DNA from: JBBAEV01 sp041655735
GTDB lineage: Bacteria; Bacillota_I; Bacilli_A; RF39; UBA660
Length of the DNA stretch: 7,094 nucleotides
Direction of reading: 5' to 3'
NCBI GenBank assembly: GCA_041655735.1
Contig: JBBAEV010000037.1
Location: forward strand, 1-7,094
This document shows positions 1-6,306 of the stretch, one piece after another. Position 1 is the first letter of the stretch. Each line of letters starts with the position of its first letter. The notes under the pieces were generated by a model. It was not told where the DNA came from and did no database searches. It saw only the letters and a program-made list of their open reading frames with translations. Both the position numbers and the translations under genes were made by a program.

Positions 1-5
1 CCCCC

Positions 6-194
6 TTATATTAATGCTTTAATCCAAAATGGGGCATTTTTAATTACTTCCTGTAATCTGTCAGTGTCTGAAAATACAAATACCCCCGCATCCTTAATGG
101 ATAAAAGAGGTATTTTGTGTTTAGTTAAATAATTAGCAACTATCTTATTACAGGTGAATGTTTTATTAAGAGATTTATAATTCACTACAAACAA
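6..194 (-). CDS. Small phage protein of 62 residues, DUF5659-like
   Basis: This is a short complete reading frame directly after the portal gene, with a TTG start 3 bases past the portal stop. The start is chosen because AGGTGG (202-207) lies 7 bases upstream; no ATG is available. The protein has no signal peptide or membrane segment. Its middle, a Cys-Asn-Lys stretch leading into Ala-Asn-Tyr-Leu (about residues 15-23), then Val-Phe-Val-Phe-Ser-Asp-Thr and an amphipathic helix (about 38-53), resembles the pattern I associate with DUF5659 phage proteins: a short helix, then a Phe-rich strand ending in Asp and a Leu-rich helix. That assignment is from memory of the pattern and is uncertain; the function is unknown. 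Position suggests translational coupling to the portal. A GGGGG run just after its stop, at the window edge, may be the SD of the next gene. Confidence 0.6.
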   Translation of the reverse strand: MFVVNYKSLNKTFTCNKIVANYLTKHKIPLLSIKDAGVFVFSDTDRLQEVIKNAPFWIKALI

Positions 195-197
195 ATT

Positions 198-1760
198 CTA
201 ACCACCTGCTTTCTTATTATCATTCGATCCTGCGTCTTTGCCTAATTCCGTGTTTTCATTATCTGGATTATCCGTTTCTGGTCTACCGGACTCTTTACTG
301 CTTATAGTTGAAGAAGTTTGAATGGGTTTTAATCTACTGCGTAAATCAAGAGATTCTACTAAATCTAAATCTGCTATAAATTGTCTTATATTTAAACCAT
401 GTGAAGCGGCAAGCCTTTGTGATAATATGCCACTTTGAGCATCTTCCCGTGCTTCCTTTTTACGTTCTTCCTGATCAAATATAGTACCATTAAAAATAAC
501 TTTAAATTTGTATTTTTTAGTTCTCTGGTTAATTTGCATTGAACAAAATCTATTAAACTGACTATAAGCAGCTTCTATAAATGAAGTGTCTATTCTTGTG
601 GATGCTTTCATTGTTGAAGCATTGGGTTTTTCAGAATTAAACAATGACTGATCCACTCCTGCTTGTTGATATAAAGTTTTCATATATCTTTCCATAATAT
701 CTTTTTTACTTTCAGTATTATTAAAATCAAATATTTTTAAATCTTCAGCAGGAACATTCTTGAAAAAAGCACCTTCTGGTAATGTGTTTGTTACAGCTTC
801 GGCAAATTCACCCATTACTTTAGGACTTATAGCAAATGCATCCCTAATATTTCCACCTGATTTTGTTTCTTTATTCATTGGGATAGTACCAAAAATAAAT
901 TTTACTGTTTCCAAATACATTTTTATTTTTTGCATTCGCTTATAAGAATCGCTTTCTGCTAAATCAGGGAAAAGACCTAAATACAATGGTAAACAACCAG
1001 CTAAATCATCATGAAATTTAAATACGTATGATTTATTTTTATCCATTTGTTGCCAGTACATGTGTCTGCCGTTATGATTTTCAATTCTCATTTTATATGG
1101 TCTATATGTTGAATCCTGTCTTGCTTTATAAAATTCACTCAAATATTTCCTGAACTCAGATGCAAAACCTGATATGTCAACACCCATATTCATAAAATAC
1201 ATCATGTTAAAAGAATATAAATAATCACCTTCTATAGACTGTTTATCAATTACACAGTAATCTGATGGCATTTCCTGAAGAGATATTACGTTACCAGACT
1301 CTCTTATATATGTATACTTCACATCTTCTTTTACCATTGCTCTGAGTGCTTTCCTAAATTCAAACATGTGATCAAATTTATCAAAAAAGTCAAATGCTTT
1401 ATTTAAATCTTTTAAAAATTCTTTATTCTTTTTTTCTTCTTCAGGTACATTACCAATGGGAACAATTATATAATCAAATGTCAAAATATTTGAAAGATAA
1501 TGCACTAGTGTTTTATAAGACATGTTAGTATCGTAGAAGTATTCAGCTAATCTACGTAATGCCTGTTCGTTGTTTTTTGGATCTGCTATAAGTTTTAATA
1601 CTTCATCCCGTGATCTTACTACAGGATTCATGTTAATGCTTTTTAAAATTTGATTGCTTATCTGAGGATCAAGCAGGTACGACCACATGTTATTACTGTT
1701 TTGTAAAAAAGCTTTAGCATACGCCATATAATAATCATCAAGATTTTGGTGTTCAGACAT
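198..1760 (-). CDS. Phage portal protein
   Basis: The portal forms a ring at one vertex of the capsid; it binds the terminase motor, is the channel for DNA entry and later joins the tail. The 520-residue length fits portals, and the gene follows the large terminase subunit as usual. Recognisable pattern: a helical N-terminal region (about 1-95), then a segment around 150-190 with Leu-Gln-Glu-Met-Pro-Ser-Asp-Tyr-Cys and a Phe-Asn-Met-Met-Tyr-Phe stretch, which matches a portal group common in phages of Bacillota. Residues 255-295 (Pro-Leu-Tyr-Leu-Gly-Leu-Phe, then a long helix) and 350-410 are probably the wing and stem helices, a guess by analogy. The last about 40 residues are Ser/Asp/Asn/Lys-rich and likely disordered. 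The ATG start has GGAGG 6 bases upstream. The gap from the large terminase stop is 24 bases. Family identification is by pattern, not search. Confidence 0.87.
   Translation of the reverse strand: MSEHQNLDDYYMAYAKAFLQNSNNMWSYLLDPQISNQILKSINMNPVVRSRDEVLKLIADPKNNEQALRRLAEYFYDTNMSYKTLVHYLSNILTFDYIIVPIGNVPEEEKKNKEFLKDLNKAFDFFDKFDHMFEFRKALRAMVKEDVKYTYIRESGNVISLQEMPSDYCVIDKQSIEGDYLYSFNMMYFMNMGVDISGFASEFRKYLSEFYKARQDSTYRPYKMRIENHNGRHMYWQQMDKNKSYVFKFHDDLAGCLPLYLGLFPDLAESDSYKRMQKIKMYLETVKFIFGTIPMNKETKSGGNIRDAFAISPKVMGEFAEAVTNTLPEGAFFKNVPAEDLKIFDFNNTESKKDIMERYMKTLYQQAGVDQSLFNSEKPNASTMKASTRIDTSFIEAAYSQFNRFCSMQINQRTKKYKFKVIFNGTIFDQEERKKEAREDAQSGILSQRLAASHGLNIRQFIADLDLVESLDLRSRLKPIQTSSTISSKESGRPETDNPDNENTELGKDAGSNDNKKAGG
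202..207 (-). promoter_or_regulatory. SD that decides the TTG start of the 62-residue gene
   Basis: AGGTGG on the minus strand lies inside the last codons of the portal gene (Ala-Gly-Gly) and 7 bases before the TTG at 194. It supports both the non-ATG start and translational coupling to the portal. Confidence 0.6.
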
Positions 1761-1784
1761 CTAATTCCTCCTTTCCTCAGATTT

Positions 1785-3593
1785 TTACATAAGGTATTGC
1801 ATAAGATAATCAAGTTCATCTGCTTCATCTTCTTTTACTCTTAATGCAGCTTCTTTAATCTTAATAAAATACAACGCATAAGAAAGACTACTATATCGGT
1901 CTTTTCGATGTCCAGCAGGTTCAGTAAGTTTAATACAACCATTTTTAATTTCCATTTCAAGAGATATCATTTCATGAATTAGTCTTGTAGTTTGGAACCA
2001 AGCCGCAACAATATTTATCGTTTCTTCCTGCGTTAGTTTTAATGAATCACTATCTATTAAAAAGTCTTTACCTTCTATTTCTGAACATAATAATTTAATT
2101 TTCCCTTTTTCAAATTGAGATTTTGTATATGTATTCATTTCATGTCCAATTTGCGAAGCATTAGCACCAGCTACTTTTATAGAATGAATTAAAGGTATAG
2201 CACTTCTGTCATATGCTCTTTCTTGCATACGATCATCGTTCATAGCACACCAAGCAGGATATTCCACGCCACGTTTATCATCATATGTCACTTTCGTTAC
2301 TTCATCATAAATTGAAATACCATTACCAGCAGTATCCATGACACAATAATCACATTCTAAATCATAAAAAAGCTGTTTTAATCTGAGTGCTTGATATGTA
2401 GTATGTTGACCCTCAATAGCTTCAAGATAATCTACAGATTTTATATATTCATTTCCACTTGGAATACATCTAATAAACATAAAAGAACTTGCGTCATTTT
2501 CTTTGCTCCCCATTAACGCACAGTCAACACTTAAAATTCTAATTTCATCTGGTCTTTTTTGCTTATAAAATTTGTGTTTCTTTCGATCTTTTTTAAGTTT
2601 AATAAATTCTTCATCTGTTAACGGAAGAATCGGGAATTTTAGTGTACGGCTTTTTGTTAAATCTGCATACTTAAAATATGCTTTTTCTGACTCTCCAAAA
2701 AACATGCATTCCATTTCCATTTCCCATGACATTTGATCAAAATCTTCTTCCTGCATCTCGTCAAGTACCTGTTCTTTCATTAATAATCCTTCTTGAACAG
2801 ATAATTGATATGGAAGTCCACAAACAAAATATTTTTTTCCTTTTATAAACATTTTAAAGAACGATCTAAACCTATCCCATGACCAATGCGCTTTGAACCA
2901 CGCACTGGATAAATAAATTTCTTGATTTCTTTCCTGTAAATGTGCATATTCTTTTTTCTTTAAATAGGCAGGTTGCCTTGGAGTTCCAAGAAATCTTCTC
3001 AATACTCTTGTAAGAATATTTATGTCAATAAGCCGAAATTCATCATAAACGCAAATTTGTGCGCGTGCGCTGCGAGCATTCTGATTACTGGCACATATTT
3101 TTATCCAACTTCCATTTGCAAATAACACATTTGCATCATCCGTGTTCATAGAAGTACTAATTTTAGTAATTTCACGTTTAAGATTTGGAGAATTAGCCAT
3201 TATTTCAGGAATCTTTTCAGTAACTATTTTCATTGCCTGAGATTTTGATCCACTTGCGACCACTATCTTGGTTCCTGGAAATAATATACATCTACATATA
3301 CAAAATATTGCAGTCAACCAAGTTTTACCTTGGGATCGTGCTGCAATATACATTATATAAATGTAATGAAACATCATATAAAGTAATATGGCTTGAAATG
3401 GCTTTAAATATATCCCAAGATATTCCTTACAAAATCTTTGCGGATTAGCACGGTAAAAAGAAGCCCATGTAGCTACTCCGTACATCAATCTCTCAGATTT
3501 TGTATATTTTTCTCCAGATTTATTATAATTTTTAGATTTATGACCAACAGATGATTTTGAGAATTTATTTCTATCAACCTGAAAAAATCCCAT
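1785..3593 (-). CDS. terL: Terminase large subunit (packaging ATPase and nuclease)
   Basis: The large terminase subunit hydrolyses ATP to pump phage DNA through the portal and cuts the concatemer with an RNase H-fold nuclease. At 602 residues it has both domains. ATPase: Walker A Ala-Ala-Arg-Ser-Gln-Gly-Lys-Thr at 84-91; an Arg-rich segment Asn-Ala-Arg-Ser-Ala-Arg-Ala at 172-178; Walker B with Asp184-Glu185; a coupling motif Ser-Ser-Ala-Trp at 229-232. Nuclease: metal-binding acidic candidates Asp357 (Ser-Val-Asp-Cys-Ala), Asp420 (Cys-Val-Met-Asp-Thr) and Asp565 (Lys-Asp-Arg-Tyr). All key residues are present, so it should be active. The first about 32 residues are Lys/Ser-rich and probably flexible. 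The ATG overlaps the upstream stop in TAATG, and its SD (GAAGGTG, 7 bases before the start) is made from the last codons of the upstream gene, a sign of translational coupling. Confidence 0.97.
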   Translation of the reverse strand: MGFFQVDRNKFSKSSVGHKSKNYNKSGEKYTKSERLMYGVATWASFYRANPQRFCKEYLGIYLKPFQAILLYMMFHYIYIMYIAARSQGKTWLTAIFCICRCILFPGTKIVVASGSKSQAMKIVTEKIPEIMANSPNLKREITKISTSMNTDDANVLFANGSWIKICASNQNARSARAQICVYDEFRLIDINILTRVLRRFLGTPRQPAYLKKKEYAHLQERNQEIYLSSAWFKAHWSWDRFRSFFKMFIKGKKYFVCGLPYQLSVQEGLLMKEQVLDEMQEEDFDQMSWEMEMECMFFGESEKAYFKYADLTKSRTLKFPILPLTDEEFIKLKKDRKKHKFYKQKRPDEIRILSVDCALMGSKENDASSFMFIRCIPSGNEYIKSVDYLEAIEGQHTTYQALRLKQLFYDLECDYCVMDTAGNGISIYDEVTKVTYDDKRGVEYPAWCAMNDDRMQERAYDRSAIPLIHSIKVAGANASQIGHEMNTYTKSQFEKGKIKLLCSEIEGKDFLIDSDSLKLTQEETINIVAAWFQTTRLIHEMISLEMEIKNGCIKLTEPAGHRKDRYSSLSYALYFIKIKEAALRVKEDEADELDYLMQYLM

Positions 3594-4528
3594 TAAATAT
3601 CACCTTCGTCCATATCTTCTAATGGCTGTACTTCTGGAGCATATACCCTCAATTTTTCCATTTCATCTTCATACTCTTTTGAGTATTCGTTTGTAATCCC
3701 CATAATCTTACATAGATGACCTAAAAACCACACACGAATATATTTTCCAATACCATCAACATCTTTCCATTCTGGATCTGGTTCTGGAACAGGCTCTTCG
3801 TTTTCCCATTTTTTTAATAGAGTACCAAATGTTATTTGATCATTTGAATTAATGCCTGATTCTTGAACTGGTTTAAGATTACTTGAACCTAATAGATCTT
3901 GAAGTGTTTTAAGTTGTTGATCTACTTTTTCACCAGAAGCCCTTCTTTTATTAATATCAATCTGCTGAAAACATATTTGTTTTATTAATGTTTCCATTGC
4001 CTTTGAATCACACTCATATTTAGCTATCCAATCTTGAAATTCATCTTCTAAAGATTCATAATCTTCTTGTGGCAAGCCTTTTCCCCAACGTCTAATAATG
4101 TCATATGTTAACTTAAAATTACTTGGTTCTTCTTCTATTAAATCATCACAAACTATTTCAACGTTCTGTGTTAATTGTTCGCTACCTTCAAAATTAACTC
4201 CGTTATTATTAACTCCACCTAAACTATTTAATTGTTTCATATATGAGGCATATAAACCCCATCCAGAAGATTTTGAATGATTTAAAGCACCATTAAAAAG
4301 TCCAGAGGAATATGGTAAATCAAATTTTTGTGCAAATGTATACATTGCTATTTTTTCATCTCTATATCTTAGTGCTAGTCTTTCATATTCTGTAGCCATA
4401 CAATCCTTACACACAGGAAGTTCACCTATAAACTTATGTATAGGATTTTTACTCTTATAAAAATTTTTTTTGGTTCCTCCACAGCAAGTACATGCGTGTA
4501 ACGCACTTGCTGATTTTGTACGTGCCAT
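3593..4528 (-). CDS. Zinc-ribbon protein, probable terminase small subunit
   Basis: This 311-residue protein sits where the small terminase subunit, which recognises phage DNA and regulates the large subunit, is expected, and overlaps terL by one base. Seen in the sequence: Cys13-x-x-Cys16 (with an extra Cys15) and Cys40-x-x-Cys43, a four-cysteine zinc ribbon, with Phe-Tyr-Lys-Ser between the pairs. A helical region follows (about 44-100), an Asn/Gly-rich linker (about 102-120), then Arg-Arg-Trp-Gly-Lys-Gly-Leu and Asp-Tyr-Glu-Ser-Leu-Glu (147-161), helices to about 215, and a Pro/Glu-rich, acidic C-terminal part. I recall this arrangement from proteins next to terL in phages of Bacillota; the small-subunit role is inferred from position. 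It is longer than classical small subunits and lacks an obvious helix-turn-helix. ATG at 4528 is chosen over an upstream in-frame start at 4588, which would translate through the terminator and ignore a strong SD. Confidence 0.7.
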   Translation of the reverse strand: MARTKSASALHACTCCGGTKKNFYKSKNPIHKFIGELPVCKDCMATEYERLALRYRDEKIAMYTFAQKFDLPYSSGLFNGALNHSKSSGWGLYASYMKQLNSLGGVNNNGVNFEGSEQLTQNVEIVCDDLIEEEPSNFKLTYDIIRRWGKGLPQEDYESLEDEFQDWIAKYECDSKAMETLIKQICFQQIDINKRRASGEKVDQQLKTLQDLLGSSNLKPVQESGINSNDQITFGTLLKKWENEEPVPEPDPEWKDVDGIGKYIRVWFLGHLCKIMGITNEYSKEYEDEMEKLRVYAPEVQPLEDMDEGDI

Positions 4529-4535
4529 GTTTTCA

Positions 4536-4541
4536 CTCCTT
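4536..4541 (-). promoter_or_regulatory. SD that decides the start of the zinc-ribbon gene
   Basis: AGGAG (within AAAAAGGAG, 4536-4544) lies 7 bases before the ATG at 4528. It makes the in-frame upstream ATG at 4588, which has no comparable site, unlikely. Confidence 0.8.
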
Positions 4542-4552
4542 TTTAATCCACG

Positions 4553-4579
4553 AAAAAAGGAAGTCAAAAACTGACTTCC
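4553..4579 (-). terminator. Intrinsic terminator or attenuator before the packaging operon
   Basis: On the minus strand, GGAAGTCA (4579-4572) pairs perfectly with TGACTTCC (4566-4559) across the 5-base loop GTTTT, followed directly by six T (4558-4553). This 8-bp stem plus T-tract is the standard Rho-independent form. It lies between the stop of the 129-residue gene (4609) and the zinc-ribbon gene start (4528). Only about 24 bases separate the T-tract from that ATG, too few for a promoter, so any transcript covering the packaging genes from upstream must read through it. There is no T-run on the plus-strand side, so it acts in the minus direction only. Confidence 0.75.
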
Positions 4580-4605
4580 AAATTTCAATAAGATCCCAAT
4601 TCTAT

Positions 4606-4634
4606 ATTCTATTCATCCAGATCATCATAATCAA
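4606..4634 (-). promoter_or_regulatory. Candidate sigma-70-type promoter upstream of the terminator
   Basis: On the minus strand TTGATT (4634-4629) and TAGAAT (4611-4606) are separated by exactly 17 bases. They match the -35 consensus at 4 of 6 and the -10 at 5 of 6. The -10 overlaps the stop codon of the 129-residue gene. Transcription would start near 4599, about 20 bases before the hairpin at 4579. AT-rich DNA makes such matches by chance, so this is a candidate only. Confidence 0.4.
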
Positions 4635-4998
4635 ATTCAGTTTCTTCAACTTGATCAGCAATCTGATTTAATATATCAGCATTATTTCTTAACGTATCTA
4701 CAGTAGAAATATTATATCCTGACATAAACTGCTCTTCCAGTAAATAAGATAAAAACCTTGTGGCATCATTAATTTTAAGTGATCTAATATGCTTTACAAC
4801 ATCTTTCAAACTTTTTACTTGACCAACCATTGCTTTACATTGAATATTGCTTAATGGTTGTTTATATACAAGATTATCAGTGTAATCACTCAATAACTTA
4901 TGATAGCATTCTTCAGAAACATGTTTATCACTTATAGAGTACGTTTCTTTAATGTCTTTATCATTAACTGTGTATTTATGAGTAAAGGTTAAAGCCAT
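4609..4998 (-). CDS. Hypothetical phage protein of 129 residues with acidic C-terminus
   Basis: I do not recognise this protein. The frame is complete and very likely real: ATG start with AGGTGA (5006-5011) 7 bases upstream, 32 bases after the metallophosphoesterase stop, same strand as all neighbours. The N-terminal about 25 residues look like two beta strands (a Thr/Tyr/Lys-rich stretch). The middle (about 30-110) looks mainly helical, with a Lys-rich segment around 63-75. The last about 15 residues are acidic (Glu-Glu-x-Glu-Phe-Asp-Tyr-Asp-Asp-Leu-Asp-Glu). There is no signal peptide, membrane segment or metal motif. Its position directly before the terminase genes makes a packaging or head accessory role possible, but nothing in the sequence shows it. 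A promoter candidate overlaps its 3' end and a terminator follows it. Confidence 0.75.
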   Translation of the reverse strand: MALTFTHKYTVNDKDIKETYSISDKHVSEECYHKLLSDYTDNLVYKQPLSNIQCKAMVGQVKSLKDVVKHIRSLKINDATRFLSYLLEEQFMSGYNISTVDTLRNNADILNQIADQVEETEFDYDDLDE

Positions 4999-5030
4999 AT
5001 TAGAATCACCTGCCTATAGGTTTTATATTA

Positions 5031-6236
5031 TTAATTTAAAATAACTTCAGTAGTACTAATACCTTTTTTGTTAGTATTAAATTCAAACAACATTACTCCA
5101 GCCTTAGCACCAGTAAGCAACTTATCACTAAATGCATCAGAACCCATAAGAGAAGGAAGTATGACAACCTTAATATTACCCAATTCACTTTCTCCAACAG
5201 TAGAAATAGAATCATGGTGTAGATGTCCAATTATCATGTAGTCAATCTTAATATTTAATAATATCTGTAATTCCTTTAGTAATGCTTCTGGTTTTTTGCC
5301 TTTATGCTGATGACCATGAAAAGCAAGTATGTTTTTGCCATTAATACTAAATACAGCATATTCGGATTCGTACAATGGAACATTAATTCTTGGATTATCT
5401 TTTAATACATCATGTATATAATTAATAATTACTTTTTCTAAATCTTCATCAGGAAAAGAACCTGCTTGAACATTTAAAAACCTAATTTCTGTATGATTTG
5501 CAGATTTTACATGATGATATGTAAGTGGCATATATTTTGATAATTGATTTAACCATTCAGCCATCATTCTTCCAAATTCAATAGCTGAATCAATTACGCC
5601 CATTTCAAGTACACGTATCTGATTGACCCTCAACAAGCCATCCAGACTATCTCCACAATTAAGTATATGTAATTCTACAATATTCCTGTCTTTTATCCAT
5701 TCTATAATCTCATTCATTAAAATATTAAGCCTTTGTTTACAAATTTCAGTAGAATAAGAATTATTATAAGAATCAAAGAGTTTGCCGAAGTGGATATCGC
5801 TCAAACCTACAAGACCAATTTTTTCTCCACCAATAGAACTTACTTCTTGGAAAATAGGTGCTTCTATTGTTTCAATACTATTTTGTACCCTATCCCAAAA
5901 TTCTTCATATCTAGCATCTTTACGAAGAAGTTTGTTGAGTTCTAATTTAGTAGTTTGAACCTTCATTTTTTCTTTTTGAAGTTCAAGTTTTTTTAATTCA
6001 AGTTGTTTAAAAACTTTTTCATCATTTATATTCTCATTAATTTTTTCATCAATATAGTTTTTATATTCATAGATTCCATAAGCTGTTTTTCTAAGATGGT
6101 CTGGTGAGCATTCTAACCCTAATAAATCCCTAATTTCAATCCAATCTAAATCCGAAGTTTTTTCTATTTTATCAATAATTAAACGTAATTTCCAATCTAA
6201 AAAGGATTCGTTGTTCCTTCTTTGATATTTTTCCAA
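5031..6236 (-). CDS. Calcineurin-like metallophosphoesterase with N-terminal accessory domain
   Basis: This is a two-metal phosphoesterase of the calcineurin/Mre11-SbcD fold, 401 residues from the chosen start. Catalytic motifs in order: Asp147-x-His149 (Ser-Asp-Ile-His-Phe-Gly), Gly195-Asp196, Asn247-His248, His307-Gly-His309, and Gly337-His338-Leu-His340. The full set suggests an active enzyme, but the substrate (DNA, RNA or a small phosphodiester) cannot be read. Ahead of it are residues about 5-60, with Asp-Trp-x-x-Ile and Ser-x-Asp-His-Leu-Arg-Lys-Thr-Ala-Tyr-Gly, which look like a small helical, perhaps helix-turn-helix, domain, then a Lys/Glu/Leu-rich coiled coil (about 73-104). I recall this architecture in phages, usually annotated as a metallophosphatase or DNA repair exonuclease. 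TTG at 6236 is preferred because GGGAGGA lies 9 bases upstream; an in-frame TTG at 6314 would translate the structured leader and overlap the PhoH gene. Confidence 0.85.
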   Translation of the reverse strand: MEKYQRRNNESFLDWKLRLIIDKIEKTSDLDWIEIRDLLGLECSPDHLRKTAYGIYEYKNYIDEKINENINDEKVFKQLELKKLELQKEKMKVQTTKLELNKLLRKDARYEEFWDRVQNSIETIEAPIFQEVSSIGGEKIGLVGLSDIHFGKLFDSYNNSYSTEICKQRLNILMNEIIEWIKDRNIVELHILNCGDSLDGLLRVNQIRVLEMGVIDSAIEFGRMMAEWLNQLSKYMPLTYHHVKSANHTEIRFLNVQAGSFPDEDLEKVIINYIHDVLKDNPRINVPLYESEYAVFSINGKNILAFHGHQHKGKKPEALLKELQILLNIKIDYMIIGHLHHDSISTVGESELGNIKVVILPSLMGSDAFSDKLLTGAKAGVMLFEFNTNKKGISTTEVILN

Positions 6237-6244
6237 AACCTTTG

Positions 6245-6251
6245 TCCTCCC
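6245..6251 (-). promoter_or_regulatory. SD that decides the TTG start of the metallophosphoesterase
   Basis: GGGAGGA on the minus strand ends 9 bases before the TTG at 6236 and is the only strong site near the N-terminus. It is also a perfect 7-base complement of TCCTCCC at 6290-6284 in the leader. Confidence 0.65.
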
Positions 6252-6279
6252 AAAAATAAAAATTTCCCCGGATAGGGGA
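6252..6279 (-). terminator. Possible weak intrinsic terminator between phoH and the metallophosphoesterase
   Basis: On the minus strand TCCCC (6279-6275), loop TATCC, GGGGA (6269-6265) form a 5-bp GC-rich stem followed by AA, TTTTT, A, TTTTT (to 6252). The stem is short and two A bases come before the T-run, so it may only slow the polymerase. It competes with the 10-bp hairpin formed by 6272-6281 and 6293-6302. Confidence 0.35.
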
Positions 6280-6301
6280 GTAGGGGAGGAATACTCCCCT
6301 A
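6273..6301. repeat. 8-bp tandem repeat with one inverted copy
   Basis: TAGGGGAG occurs twice in tandem (6273-6280, 6281-6288), and its reverse complement CTCCCCTA follows at 6294-6301. Either direct copy can pair with the inverted copy: the first gives a 10-bp stem (6272-6281 with 6293-6302, 11-base loop), the second an 8-bp stem with a 5-base loop. This is a sharply GC-rich patch in AT-rich DNA. Confidence 0.85.
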
Positions 6302-6306
6302 TTAAA

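Larger units (their letters stand above)
6244..6302 (-). promoter_or_regulatory. Candidate structured leader controlling the metallophosphoesterase
   Basis: The 70-base gap between the PhoH gene and the metallophosphoesterase start holds an inverted repeat, a competing terminator-like hairpin and the SD. In the 10-bp hairpin fold, the loop (6292-6282) exposes TCCTCCC, able to pair with the SD GGGAGGA (6251-6245). In the 8-bp fold that complement is mostly paired in the stem and the SD is free. This is base pairing seen by eye; regulation is inferred. Confidence 0.4.

Noticed and set aside
4529..4588. Extension of the zinc-ribbon protein by 20 residues to an ATG at 4588.
   Set aside because: The extra codons are the terminator hairpin and T-tract, and the ATG at 4528 has a strong SD.
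5013..5020. Palindrome CCTATAGG in the gap before the 129-residue gene.
   Set aside because: An isolated 8-base palindrome with no second copy or loop is expected by chance, and no partner feature is visible.
760..5945. Plus-strand reading frames of 60-71 codons at 760-945, 3233-3448, 4098-4280 and 5733-5945.
   Set aside because: Each lies wholly inside a well-supported minus-strand gene and shows no family resemblance; they are shadows of those genes.
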